Source: Hyphomicrobiales bacterium (GTDB taxonomy: Bacteria > Pseudomonadota > Alphaproteobacteria > Rhizobiales > Rhizobiaceae). Taken from it: 64,000 nt of DNA. A program made the translations under genes and the position numbers. Under the pieces are notes generated by a model. That model made no database searches and had not been told where the DNA came from. It saw only the letters and a program-made list of their open reading frames with translations. The stretch lies in assembly GCA_017305925.1 (NCBI GenBank), contig JAFKJW010000179.1, positions 1 through 64,000 of the forward strand. The letters run 5' to 3'. Positions 47,436-56,861 of the stretch are shown here, piece after piece (positions within the stretch are counted from its first letter, which is position 1; each line of letters begins with the position of its first letter).

Positions 47436-50021
47436 TCAGTCTGCGGGGGCACGGTCGGCGCGCGAGAAGAACCGGCGCTTCGTCGCTTCCGATGCCCCCA
47501 GATAGAGAAGCGTAATGGCGACAAGGCCGGTCATGGTGGCGGCAGACAACGGCACGAAGCCGAACCAGCCGCTGCCGGGCAGATAGGGGATCAGCAGCGC
47601 CAGCACGGCCACGGCCAGCGTCAGCCAGCCGAGCAGGGCGCCCGGCCGGCTTTTCCAGAAGGACCTGCGGGTGCGCACGACGAGCACGATCGCCAGTTGC
47701 GTCAGCAGCGATTCCACGAACCATCCGGTGCGGAAGGCATCGGCGGCGGCGTGCATCACCAGGAGCAGGAAGCCGAAGGTCACGAAGTCGAAGAGCGAGC
47801 TGATTAGTCCGAAACGGATCATGAAGCGGCGGATCGAGCCGATGTCCCAGCGCCGCGGCCGCTCGATCTGCTCGGGATCGACGCGGTCGCCGGCCACGGC
47901 CAGCGACGGCAGGGAGGAAAGCAGGTTGTTGAGGAGGATCTGCGGCGCCAGCATCGGCAGGAAGGGAAGCGCCAGCGAGGCGAAGGCCATCGAGACCATG
48001 TTGCCGAAATTGGCGCTCGTCGTGACGGAGACGTACTTCATCGTATTGGCGAAGGTGCGGCGCCCGTCGTCCACGCCGCGCAGGAGAACGCCGAGATCGC
48101 GCTTGAGCAGGATCATGTCCGCGGCTTCCCGCGCCACGTCGACCGCGCCGTCGACCGAAATGCCGATGTCGGCCTCGTGCAGGGCGGGCGCGTCGTTGAT
48201 GCCGTCGCCCAGATAGCCGACGACATGGCCGCGCCGCCGCAGCGCCTCGATGATGCGCTCCTTCTGGTTCGGGTCGATCTCCACGAACAGATCCGTCTGC
48301 GGCGCACGCCCGAACAGCGCCTCCTTGGTCATGCCGGCCAGTTCCTCCCCGGTGAGCACGTTGCCGTGTCCGAGGCCGACCGTTTCCGCCAGATGCACGG
48401 CCACGTAGCGGTTGTCGCCGGTGACGACCTTGACGGCGATGCCGCGTTCGCGCAGCGCCTTCAGCGTCTCCGCCATGCCGGCCTTTGGCGGGTCGAGGAA
48501 CAGCAGGAAGCCGGCGAAGCACATCTCCGCCTCGCTCTCCCTGCCGTAGGATGCCTTCTCCGACTGGCTCCGCCCCGGAAAGCGACGGACCGCCAGGCCA
48601 AGCACGCGACAGCCCTGGCTGCTCCAGGCGCGGACCCTGTCGTCGATGGCGGCGCGGCGGGCGGCGTCGAACGGCATCTCCGCCTTGCCGTCGTAAACCG
48701 AGGAGCACGCCTCCAGCACGTTGCCGACGGCACCCTTGCAGATCATCAGATCCTCGGCCGTGCCCTTCCGGCGCACGACGACGGAAAGCCGCTTGCGCAC
48801 GAAGTCATAGGGAATCTCGTCAACCTTCTCCCAATCCGACAACGGATCGGCATCGTCCTTCGCGGCGCCGATCGCCTCGTCGAGCGGGTTGGCCATGCCC
48901 GACTGGAGCGTGGCGTTGAGAATGGCCCAGAGGCGCACATCCGCCGAGTCCGCGCCGTCGGCGCCCTTGCACCCGTCGAGCCGGATGACACCCTCGGTCA
49001 GGGTTCCCGTCTTGTCGGTGCACAGGAGATCCATGCTGCCCAGATTCTCGATGGCGTCGAGCCGGCGCACGATCACGCCGCCGGTCGCCATGGCGCGGGC
49101 GCCGTGCGCCAGCGTCACCGAGATGATGGCCGGCAGCAGTTCCGGCGTCAGGCCGACCGCCAGCGCCAGCGAGAAGAGGAGCGAGTCGATCAGCGGGCGG
49201 TGCAGGAGCAGGTTGGCCGCGAAGACGAGGAGGACGATGACCAGCATGATCTCAGTCATCAGATAGCCGAACCGGCGGATGCCCCTGGCAAATTCGGTCT
49301 CCGGCGTGCTGCGGGCGATGGCCGCGGCGATGCCGGCATATTCCGTATGTCCGCCCGTGCGCGTCACCAGGACGGTCGCCGTGCCGCTGCGCACCGAGGT
49401 CCCGGTGAAGACGGCATTGGTGCGCCGGGCGATCTGCGCCTGCGGCGGCGACAGGCCGGGAGACTTCACCACCGGATAGGTCTCGCCGGTCAGCGCCGCC
49501 TCGCTGACGTTGAAATCCCGTGCCTCCATCAGGACGCCATCGGCCGGAACGAGGTTGCCCGCCGAGAGCCTCACCACGTCGCCGGGCACGATGGTTTCGG
49601 CCGGAACCGGGACTTCCGTGCCGTCGCGCAGCACCGTCGCCTTGCGCGAGATGCGTCCGGCAAGCGCCTGCATCGCCTTTGAGGCGCTATATTCCTGCGT
49701 AAAGCCCAGCGTGCAGCTCGCCAGCACGATGAGCCCGATGATGGCGGCTTCGCTGCCTTCCCCGACGAAGGCGGAAACGATCGCGGCGAAGATCAGGATG
49801 AGCACCAGCGAGCTGCGGAACTGCCGCACGAAAGTGCCGAGCATGGTCCCGCCGCGCCTTTCTCCGATGCGGTTCGGTCCGTCGGAAGCGAGCCTTGCCG
49901 CCGCCTCGCCCGAGGAAAGCCCTTCCGGCCTTGATCCGAGCGCGGTGAACAGCTCGCCCACCGGCTTCGACCAATAAGCGCCTTTCCCGTCGTCGGCGGG
50001 TTTCACGGCGGATCGGGTCAT
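47436..50021 (-). CDS. mgtA: Magnesium-transporting P-type ATPase (MgtA/MgtB type)
   Basis: An 861-aa P3B-type ATPase expected to import Mg2+ across the inner membrane. The phosphorylated Asp lies in LCTDKTGTLTEG, the actuator motif is SEAALTGETYPV, and the hinge is VGYLGDGINDAPALHEADIG. NLLLHRPLIDSLLFSLALAVGLTPELLPAIIS is the MgtA-typical span 4 region. The start at 50021 (MTRSAV) has GGAGGCG upstream. It is divergent from the diguanylate cyclase; the 239-base gap would hold any Mg2+ leader, which I cannot recognise. Confidence 0.94.
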   Translation of the reverse strand: MTRSAVKPADDGKGAYWSKPVGELFTALGSRPEGLSSGEAAARLASDGPNRIGERRGGTMLGTFVRQFRSSLVLILIFAAIVSAFVGEGSEAAIIGLIVLASCTLGFTQEYSASKAMQALAGRISRKATVLRDGTEVPVPAETIVPGDVVRLSAGNLVPADGVLMEARDFNVSEAALTGETYPVVKSPGLSPPQAQIARRTNAVFTGTSVRSGTATVLVTRTGGHTEYAGIAAAIARSTPETEFARGIRRFGYLMTEIMLVIVLLVFAANLLLHRPLIDSLLFSLALAVGLTPELLPAIISVTLAHGARAMATGGVIVRRLDAIENLGSMDLLCTDKTGTLTEGVIRLDGCKGADGADSADVRLWAILNATLQSGMANPLDEAIGAAKDDADPLSDWEKVDEIPYDFVRKRLSVVVRRKGTAEDLMICKGAVGNVLEACSSVYDGKAEMPFDAARRAAIDDRVRAWSSQGCRVLGLAVRRFPGRSQSEKASYGRESEAEMCFAGFLLFLDPPKAGMAETLKALRERGIAVKVVTGDNRYVAVHLAETVGLGHGNVLTGEELAGMTKEALFGRAPQTDLFVEIDPNQKERIIEALRRRGHVVGYLGDGINDAPALHEADIGISVDGAVDVAREAADMILLKRDLGVLLRGVDDGRRTFANTMKYVSVTTSANFGNMVSMAFASLALPFLPMLAPQILLNNLLSSLPSLAVAGDRVDPEQIERPRRWDIGSIRRFMIRFGLISSLFDFVTFGFLLLVMHAAADAFRTGWFVESLLTQLAIVLVVRTRRSFWKSRPGALLGWLTLAVAVLALLIPYLPGSGWFGFVPLSAATMTGLVAITLLYLGASEATKRRFFSRADRAPAD

Positions 50022-50260
50022 GGACGCCTCCGGGACGCCGATATGCGGCGTTGCAGCGAATCTGCGCATTTTCGGCGCCACGCAATGATCTGCGTCAAAG
50101 GCCCGGGCCGAGCCGCGCGCCGGCCGATCGCGTCGTTTCCGAACGGTTTTGCTAACGGTTCGTTCAGCATCAATCGGAACCGCCGATTCAGAAGTAGGCG
50201 CATAGGGTCATCCCGAGAAAACCCTGGCTGAGCCCGAATGGTGTCGAAAAAGTGCCGAAC

Positions 50261-51529
50261 ATGACGGAAGCGGGTACCGTCTTTACGACGGTCTCCGTGA
50301 TGATGCTCGCAAATGGAGGGGTCTTTGCGGTCGTCTCGCGAGACCTGCCCGCCGCGCTGCGTCCCGCCGCAGCCTACTGGCAGCTCGGGACGATGCTGAT
50401 CGCCGCCGGTTGCGCCGTCTTCGCCTTCGGCGCGCCGCTGCCGCGGCCCCTCATGCTGTTCGCCGCGAACGGCCTGATGGCTTTCGGGCTGACAGCCTAT
50501 TATGCCGCTGTCCAGCGGTATGACGGGATTCGCCCCCGGCGATGGCAGCTTCTGCCGGCCGCTGTCTCCACCGCCGGCGTTCTCTGGTTTTCGGCGATCA
50601 CGCCGGATTTCAGGATACGCGTCGCGATCGTTTCGGCGGCCTGGCTGTGGCTGATGGCCGCTTCCGTGGCGACGCTCGTCAGGAGATCCCGGGGCGACGT
50701 TTCGCTCAGCCGCAGGATCCTGGCCGGCCTGTTCGCTGCGGTAATGGTGTATTTGCTCGCAAGGCTCGTCATCTATCTCCTGATGGGCCTCGACGCCGGT
50801 TTCGCCGTCGAGTCCGGCGCTAACTGGCTGAACATGCTGTCGCCCGTCGTCATGACAGTGTTGCCCGTCGTCGGAACGACGGCGTTCCTGCTGATGTGCT
50901 CCGACAGTCTGAGACGGCAGTTGGAGGCCGCGGCGTCCACGGATTACCTCACTGGTCTGCCGAACAGGCGCTCGCTCGCCAGGCACGGCAGGAAGAGCTT
51001 TCGCGAGGCGGAGGATCGCGGCACGGGCTTTGCCGTCGCGATCCTCGACATCGACCATTTCAAGGCGATCAACGATTCCCATGGCCACGATGCGGGAGAT
51101 CAGGTGCTCGTCGATGTCGCGGGCCATCTGCACGAGCAGGCGGGCCACGCCGGCATGGTCGCGCGGTCCGGCGGCGAGGAGTTCGTGGTCCTGCTCGAAA
51201 GCCCCCACCACATCGCGGCGACCGACATCGTCGAGCGCATGCGCCTCGCCATCGAGCGGGCCCGGTTCAGCGCCGGGCCAGCCAGGATACCCATCACCCT
51301 GTCGGCCGGTGTGGCGCTCTATCGCCCCGCCGACAGGTCGTTCGAAGACACGCTGCGGCGCGCCGACCAGGCTCTCTACGCGGCCAAGACCGGCGGCCGC
51401 AACCGCGTCGAGACCGCTCGATTTGCCGTTGTTCCGGCAAAGACGGCGAGCACCGGGGACGGCACCCCCTCCCGGCATATGCCGGCAGCCGAAATCCCGA
51501 GCGCCCGGCCGGCGCGTCGCGTCGGCTGA
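50261..51529 (+). CDS. Membrane diguanylate cyclase (GGDEF)
   Basis: A 422-aa protein with about six N-terminal spans (residues 10-215) and a single C-terminal GGDEF domain. DYLTGLPNRRSLARHG and an intact RSGGEEF active motif are present. No RxxD inhibitory site is seen five residues before the motif, so product inhibition may be absent. The ATG at 50261 is preferred over a GTG at 50252; neither has a strong ribosome-binding site. It is convergent with the DeoR gene, 13 bases apart. Confidence 0.92.
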   Translation: MTEAGTVFTTVSVMMLANGGVFAVVSRDLPAALRPAAAYWQLGTMLIAAGCAVFAFGAPLPRPLMLFAANGLMAFGLTAYYAAVQRYDGIRPRRWQLLPAAVSTAGVLWFSAITPDFRIRVAIVSAAWLWLMAASVATLVRRSRGDVSLSRRILAGLFAAVMVYLLARLVIYLLMGLDAGFAVESGANWLNMLSPVVMTVLPVVGTTAFLLMCSDSLRRQLEAAASTDYLTGLPNRRSLARHGRKSFREAEDRGTGFAVAILDIDHFKAINDSHGHDAGDQVLVDVAGHLHEQAGHAGMVARSGGEEFVVLLESPHHIAATDIVERMRLAIERARFSAGPARIPITLSAGVALYRPADRSFEDTLRRADQALYAAKTGGRNRVETARFAVVPAKTASTGDGTPSRHMPAAEIPSARPARRVG

Positions 51530-51542
51530 AGGCAGGACGAGC

Positions 51543-52310
51543 CTAGGCTTCCTGCGCGACGGCGAGGCGCGTCCCCGCGCTTTCGAGCGCGGCGACGATT
51601 TCGGCCGGCGGCGCCTGGTCGGTCGCCAGCTCGCCAATGCCGGCGAAATCGCAGACCTGGACGAGCCCGCGCCGGCCGAATTTAGTGTGGTCGGTGACCA
51701 CCAGCGAGCGGCGGCCACGCGCCAGAACTGTTCGCGCGAACTCGGCCTCCGCCAGATCGTAGTCCATGACGCCCGACGCGGCATCGATGGCGCCGGCCGA
51801 GATCACCGCATGGTCGACATTGAAGCGGCTGATGAACTCGATGGCGGCGATTCCGAAGGCCGCACCGGAATCGCTGCGCAATTCGCCGCCCGCCATATGG
51901 ACGCGGTTGCCGTTGACGGTGGCCAGCGTGCGGGCGACGTCGGAGGAATTCGTGACCACCGTCAGGCGCCGTCGCCCGAGCAGCTCGCGGGCGAGGAAAC
52001 TGGTGGTCGTGCCGGTATCGAGCATCACGGATTCGCCGTCTCCGATGGTCGCCGCCACCATGCGGGCGATCATGCGCTTGGCGTCGGCATTCTCGCGCAT
52101 GCGCCGCTCGAAAGGCGCCTCGCCGGCGATCGACGGCAGGCCGATGGCGCCATGCATCTTCAGCGCCACGCCGCTGTCGGTGAGCGGCCGGATGTCCCGC
52201 CGCACCGTCTCCAGGGAAACCGCCAGCCGGTCCGCCAGGCTGGCGATGGTGATCGTGCCTTCCTCCCGGAGCAGGCGCATGATTTCGCCGTGGCGCTTGG
52301 AATGCATCAT
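51543..52310 (-). CDS. DeoR-family transcriptional regulator
   Basis: A 255-aa regulator with an N-terminal DeoR helix-turn-helix (HSKRHGEIMRLLREEGTITIASLADRLAVSLETVRRDI) and a sugar-phosphate-type sensor domain (VMLDTGTTTSFLARELLGRRRLTVVTNS and VDHAVISAGAID). Family members usually bind phosphorylated effectors. It is divergent from the betaine-type transporter, and two kinases in that gene group could make such an effector. It probably controls the shared 242-base promoter region. The start is one of two adjacent ATGs (52310/52307). Confidence 0.9.
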   Translation of the reverse strand: MMHSKRHGEIMRLLREEGTITIASLADRLAVSLETVRRDIRPLTDSGVALKMHGAIGLPSIAGEAPFERRMRENADAKRMIARMVAATIGDGESVMLDTGTTTSFLARELLGRRRLTVVTNSSDVARTLATVNGNRVHMAGGELRSDSGAAFGIAAIEFISRFNVDHAVISAGAIDAASGVMDYDLAEAEFARTVLARGRRSLVVTDHTKFGRRGLVQVCDFAGIGELATDQAPPAEIVAALESAGTRLAVAQEA

Positions 52311-52552
52311 CGCCCGTCTCGGCCTACAATGACCTTTTCCTAAGGAAACATACCCGCTTTGACAAGGATAGCCGGTCCAATCGGGCAAAAGCTGCATAAA
52401 AGACCACATCCTTGCGTTGACAAACCGATTTTCCATCTCGACAGTGGCGGACGAGGCAGACTAGGCGATCACCGCGGCAGACGGTGACGGCCGGCGTCGT
52501 GTTTCCGCCCGAGGGGCAGGTATGACCTGGAGGGAGAGCAAGGAGGCTCCGA

Positions 52553-53518
52553 ATGTTTTTGCGCAACCGCATGACGACGACCGCGCTTGGCGCGCTGGCC
52601 TTTTCGCTGGCCCTGTCGCTCAGTCCGGCGCGGGCCGAGGATTCCCCGGACCCGATCAAGCTGACGCTGCATGACTGGACCGGGCAGCTCATCACCACGC
52701 ATATCATGGGCGAGGTGCTGAAGAAGGCCGGCAACAACGTCCAGTACGTGCAGGCGGACTATCTCGCCCAGTTCGCCGGACTGGAAACCGGCGACCTCGA
52801 CGTGGCCATGGAGATGTGGGAGACCACCGGCCGCGAGGCGATGGACGCCGGCATCGCCACGGGCAAGGTCGAGAATTTTGGCCCGACCGGCATGCAGGCC
52901 AAGGAAGAGTGGTGGTTTCCCGAATACATGAAGGAGAAATGCCCCGGCCTTCCCAACTGGGAGGCGCTCAAGGACGAGAAGTGCGCGGAGGCTTTCTCCA
53001 CCGCGGAGACCGCGCCCAAGGGACGCTATCTCGGCGGGCCGGTGACGTGGGGCGGCTTCGACGACGAGCGCGTCGAGGCGCTCGGCCTTCCATTCGAGGT
53101 CATCCATGCGGGCACGGACGCAGCACTTTTCGCCGAGCTGGAGAGCGCCTACCAGCGGCAGGCGCCCATCCTGCTGTGGATCTACGCGCCGCACTGGGCG
53201 CCGGTGAAGTACAAGGGCGAGTGGGTCCAGTTCCCCGAATACACCAAGGAATGCTACGAGGATCCGAGCTGGGGCTCCAATCCCGACATGACCTATGATT
53301 GCGGCAAGCCGCACGGCGAGATCTGGAAGGTCGGCTGGATCGGCGTGAAGGACAAGTGGCCGAAGGCCTATGAGGCGATCAAGGCCTTCAAGATCGACAA
53401 TGACGAGATGGGCCAGATGATCACCAAGGTCGACCTCGACGGCCAGACGGTCGATGCCGTCGTCGCCGAATGGATGGCCGCCAACGAGGCGCGCTGGTCC
53501 GGGTGGATCAAGAAGTAG
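52553..53518 (+). CDS. Glycine betaine/choline-type ABC transporter binding protein
   Basis: A 321-aa OpuAC-type periplasmic protein with a signal peptide (MTTTALGALAFSLALSLSPARA). The mature part has KLTLHDWTGQLITTHIMGEVLKKAG and several conserved Trp/Tyr (EMWETTGREA, PVTWGGFDDE, WIYAPHWAP) of the kind that form the aromatic cage for quaternary amines. AAGGAGG lies close to the ATG. It heads the operon divergent from the DeoR gene. Ligand class is likely a quaternary or tertiary methylamine. Confidence 0.92.
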   Translation: MFLRNRMTTTALGALAFSLALSLSPARAEDSPDPIKLTLHDWTGQLITTHIMGEVLKKAGNNVQYVQADYLAQFAGLETGDLDVAMEMWETTGREAMDAGIATGKVENFGPTGMQAKEEWWFPEYMKEKCPGLPNWEALKDEKCAEAFSTAETAPKGRYLGGPVTWGGFDDERVEALGLPFEVIHAGTDAALFAELESAYQRQAPILLWIYAPHWAPVKYKGEWVQFPEYTKECYEDPSWGSNPDMTYDCGKPHGEIWKVGWIGVKDKWPKAYEAIKAFKIDNDEMGQMITKVDLDGQTVDAVVAEWMAANEARWSGWIKK

Positions 53519-53597
53519 CATCGGCCGGGGCGCGCCTGCCATCGCGGCGGGCGCGGCCGGCCGGGGCCGCGCCCGCCTTCCGCTCAAAGCTTGCCGG

Positions 53598-54632
53598 ATG
53601 AACATGGCCGTTTCGACTTCCAAGCTCGTCTGCCGCAATGTCTGGAAGATATTCGGCACCGGCGCGCGCGAATTTCTCGACGACGCCGGCACGCAGGCAG
53701 ACATCGGGGCGTTGCGGCGCAACGGCTTGGTCGGCGCAGTGCGCAACGTCAATCTGGAAGTGCGTGAGGGCGAGATCTTCGTCATCATGGGCCTGTCGGG
53801 ATCGGGCAAGTCCACGCTGGTGCGCTGCCTGTCCCGTCTCGTGGAGCCCACCGCGGGCGAAATCCTGTTCAACGGCGAGAACCTGCTCGCCGCAAGCGAA
53901 GCGCGGATGATCGAGATCAGGCGGCACCAGATGGGCATGGTGTTCCAGCACTTCGCCCTGATGCCGCACATGACGGTCCTGGCCAACGTCGCCTTTCCGC
54001 TCGACGTGCAGGGCATGGGACGGGAAGCGCGCGAGGCGCGCGCCCGCAGGATGATCGAGCTGGTCGGCCTCTCCGACAAGGAGGGCTTCTTCCCGCGCGA
54101 GCTTTCGGGCGGCCAGCAGCAGCGCGTCGGCATCGCCCGCTCGCTGGCGGTGGAGCCGGAGCTGTGGTTCCTCGACGAGCCCTTCTCGGCGCTCGACCCG
54201 CTGATCCGGCGCGAGATGCAGGACGAGTTCATGCGCCTGCAATCGGTGCTCAAGAAGACCATCGTCTTCATCACCCACGATTTCGACGAGGCGATCAGGC
54301 TCGCCGACCGCATCGCCATCATGAAGGACGGGGCGATCGTGCAGGCCGGCACACCGGAGGACATCGTGCTCAACCCGGCCGATTCCTACGTCGCCGAGTT
54401 CACCCGCAACGTCGCCAGATCCAAGGTGGTGCGGACGGCATCGCTGATGCGTTCCCTCGACGGCGGGGCGCAGCAGGACATAACCGCCACGGTCTCCGCG
54501 CGGGCGACGATCGCCGAAGCCGCGCCCTTGTTCAGCGGAACGGTCGACAGGATGCGGGTGATCGATAGAGACGGCAGCGCCGTCGGCATCCTCGATCGCG
54601 CCGCCGTCGTCGAGCTGATGATGCAGGGCTGA
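53598..54632 (+). CDS. Betaine-type ABC transporter ATP-binding protein (OpuAA/ProV-like)
   Basis: A 344-aa ATPase with the typical N-terminal extension (VCRNVWKIFGTGAREFL), Walker A GLSGSGKST, the Q-loop FQHFALMPHMT, the signature LSGGQQQR, Walker B LWFLDEPFSALD and the switch His in FITHDFDEA. The C-terminal ~60 residues resemble a single CBS-like unit, as in ProV/OpuAA. ATG 53598 and 53604 are both possible; the longer frame from 53454 overlaps the binding-protein gene and is rejected. Confidence 0.93.
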   Translation: MNMAVSTSKLVCRNVWKIFGTGAREFLDDAGTQADIGALRRNGLVGAVRNVNLEVREGEIFVIMGLSGSGKSTLVRCLSRLVEPTAGEILFNGENLLAASEARMIEIRRHQMGMVFQHFALMPHMTVLANVAFPLDVQGMGREAREARARRMIELVGLSDKEGFFPRELSGGQQQRVGIARSLAVEPELWFLDEPFSALDPLIRREMQDEFMRLQSVLKKTIVFITHDFDEAIRLADRIAIMKDGAIVQAGTPEDIVLNPADSYVAEFTRNVARSKVVRTASLMRSLDGGAQQDITATVSARATIAEAAPLFSGTVDRMRVIDRDGSAVGILDRAAVVELMMQG

Positions 54633-54652
54633 GATGGCGTCGCGTCTTTGCA

Positions 54653-54808
54653 CCCCCCTCTGGCCTGCCGCCCATCTCCCCCGCACGCGGGGAGATGGGC
54701 AGCTTCGGTATCGTCGCCTACGCTCCGACGCTGGAGACCGGCGAAAGCAGAAGTACCAGCCGATCTCCCCGCTTGCGGGGGAGATGGCTGGCAGACCGGA
54801 AGGGGGCG
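54653..54808. repeat. Rhizobial-type palindromic intergenic element (RIME/REP-like)
   Basis: About 156 bases bounded by CCCCCCTCTGGCCTGCC and its imperfect inverse GGCAGACCGGAAGGGGG. Inside are two hairpins: CATCTCCCC..GGGGAGATG at the left and ATCTCCCC..GGGGGAGAT at the right, with GC loops. This architecture is common between genes in Mesorhizobium, Rhizobium and Brucella relatives. Here it sits inside an operon, between the ATPase and permease genes. Short open frames crossing it are not coding. Confidence 0.85.
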
Positions 54809-54839
54809 TTTCAGCGGGAGCCCTTGTCGAGGCGCGCCA

Positions 54840-56861
54840 ATGAGCGCGCCGACCCTGGACACCGGCCGGCGCGCGGCCGTTTCACCCGCCCCGGGCGGCC
54901 GCCGTCTCTCCCTGCCGTGGATTGCCGCTCTCGTTCTCTTCGTCGGCTTCTGGCTGTTCGGCGGCGCCGCGAAATGGGCCTTCGATTATCCGAAAGCGTG
55001 GCAGATTCCTGCCCAGCGCTGGATCGGCGGCGCGATGAAATGGCTGGTCGACAGCGCGTCCTTCGGCCTGTTCACCTTCACCGACCTGACCCGCTTCGTC
55101 GCCTCGGTGATCGAGGTGCCCTACCGCCTCGTGCTCAGCCTGCTCTCCACCGGGTTCCTCTCCGGGCAGGGGTCCAATGCCGTCGAGCTCTTCCCGCCGC
55201 TGTCGTGGATCGCGGTCATCGCGCTGGTCACGCTCATGGGCCTGCATGCCGGCGGCCGGCGCCTCGCCCTGCTGGTCTTCCTGTGCTTCGCCTTCCTCGC
55301 CGTCTTCGGCCAGTGGAACAGCGCCATGGTGACGCTCGCCTCGATCCTCATCGCCGCGCCGCTCGGCATCATTGGCGGCCTGCTGCTCGGCATCGCCGCC
55401 TATCGCTGGCCGCGCTTCGAGAAGGCGCTGACGCCGGTGCTCGACCTGATGCAGACGATCCCCGTCTTCGCCTATCTGGTGCCGATCCTCATCCTGTTCG
55501 GCTTCGGCCCGACGGCGGCCATTGTGGCGACGCTGATCTACGCCATGCCGCCGATGACGCGGGTGACGGCGCTGGCGCTGCGGCTGGTGCCGGACGAATA
55601 CCGCGATCTCGGCCGCATGATCGGCTGCACGCGGCGGCAGATGACCTGGCGCGTTCTGGTGCCTTCGGCACGCGACAGCCTGATGGTCGGCGTCAACCAG
55701 GTGATCATGCTGTCGCTCAACATGGTCATCATTGCCTCGATGATCGGCGCCGGCGGTCTCGGCTTCGACGTGCTGGCCGCGCTCCGCCGCCTCGACATCG
55801 GCGCCGGACTGGAATCCGGCGTCGCCATCGTTGTGCTGGCGGTCGCGCTCGACCGGCTGAGCCAGGCCTATGCCGTCAAGGCCGGCGCGCCGCATAAGGC
55901 GCGTGCCTCGGACACGTTTCTGGCCCGCCATCCCTATACGCTGGCGGCCGCGGCTGTCGTGGCGCTGACCGTGCTTGCCGGCCTCGCGCTGCCCGCGGTG
56001 CAGCGCTATCCCGAAGCATTGCAGGTTTCGGTGGGCGGCATCTTCTCGGAGATCATCCGCTGGATCAACGTCAACTTCTTCGATGCGCTGGAAGCCTTCA
56101 AGAACGCCATCCTGCTCAATGTTCTGGTGCCGCTGAAACGCCTGCTCGGCGGCCTGCCCTGGCTCGGCGTCGCGGCACTTCTCGCCTTCGCCGGCTGGCG
56201 GCTCGGGGGCTTGCGCCTCGCCGCCCTGGTGGGCGCGCTTTCCTTCCTCATTGCCGCCACCGGGCAATGGGAGAAGGCGACGATCACCGTCTATCTGTGC
56301 GGCATCTCGGTGCTGATCGCCTCGCTGATCGGCATCCCGATCGGCATCCTGTCGGCGGAACGCGAAAGGCTGTGGCGCTGGGTGCGGGTGATCATCGATA
56401 CGCTGCAGACGCTGCCGTCCTTCGTCTACCTGATGCCGGTGGTGATGCTGTTCAGGGTCGGCGATTTCACCGCGCTGATCGCCATCGTCGCCTATTCGGT
56501 GGTGCCGGCGATCCGCTACACGGTGCTCGGCCTCGAGAAGGTGGATCCGAGGCTGATCGAGGCGGGCAGGGCGATGGGCTGCACACGAATGCAGATCCTG
56601 ACCCGCATCAAGCTCAAGCTGGCTTTGCCGGAGATCTTGCTCGGCCTCAACCAGACCATCATGTTCGCGCTCTCCATGCTGGTCATCACCGCGCTGGTCG
56701 GCACGCGCGACCTCGGCCAGGAGGTCTATATCGCGCTGACCAAGGCCGACACCGGCCGCGGCCTCGTCGCCGGCCTTGCCGTCGCCTTCATCGCCATCAT
56801 CGCCGACCGGCTGATCTCCGCCGGTGCAGCACGCGCCAGGGTGAGGCTCGGACTGGCGTGA
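54840..56861 (+). CDS. Betaine-type ABC transporter permease with two tandem permease domains
   Basis: A 673-aa membrane protein made of two OpuAB/ProW-like halves. The first permease core is at about residues 150-350 (VLDLMQTIPVFAYLVPILILFGFGP; EYRDLGRMIGCTRRQMTWRVLVPSA) and the second at about 470-665 (IIDTLQTLPSFVYLMPVVMLF; LIEAGRAMGCTRMQILTRIKL). Each half has its own EAA coupling loop, so a single chain could form the whole channel. The start at 54840 (MSAPTL) excludes codons inside the palindromic element. Its stop overlaps the next start (GTGA). Confidence 0.92.
   Translation: MSAPTLDTGRRAAVSPAPGGRRLSLPWIAALVLFVGFWLFGGAAKWAFDYPKAWQIPAQRWIGGAMKWLVDSASFGLFTFTDLTRFVASVIEVPYRLVLSLLSTGFLSGQGSNAVELFPPLSWIAVIALVTLMGLHAGGRRLALLVFLCFAFLAVFGQWNSAMVTLASILIAAPLGIIGGLLLGIAAYRWPRFEKALTPVLDLMQTIPVFAYLVPILILFGFGPTAAIVATLIYAMPPMTRVTALALRLVPDEYRDLGRMIGCTRRQMTWRVLVPSARDSLMVGVNQVIMLSLNMVIIASMIGAGGLGFDVLAALRRLDIGAGLESGVAIVVLAVALDRLSQAYAVKAGAPHKARASDTFLARHPYTLAAAAVVALTVLAGLALPAVQRYPEALQVSVGGIFSEIIRWINVNFFDALEAFKNAILLNVLVPLKRLLGGLPWLGVAALLAFAGWRLGGLRLAALVGALSFLIAATGQWEKATITVYLCGISVLIASLIGIPIGILSAERERLWRWVRVIIDTLQTLPSFVYLMPVVMLFRVGDFTALIAIVAYSVVPAIRYTVLGLEKVDPRLIEAGRAMGCTRMQILTRIKLKLALPEILLGLNQTIMFALSMLVITALVGTRDLGQEVYIALTKADTGRGLVAGLAVAFIAIIADRLISAGAARARVRLGLA

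Noticed and set aside
52417-52440. A sigma-70 promoter (TTGACA) for the betaine-type transporter
   Set aside because: The -35 hexamer is perfect, but no credible -10 lies at the right distance, so I do not list it as a feature.
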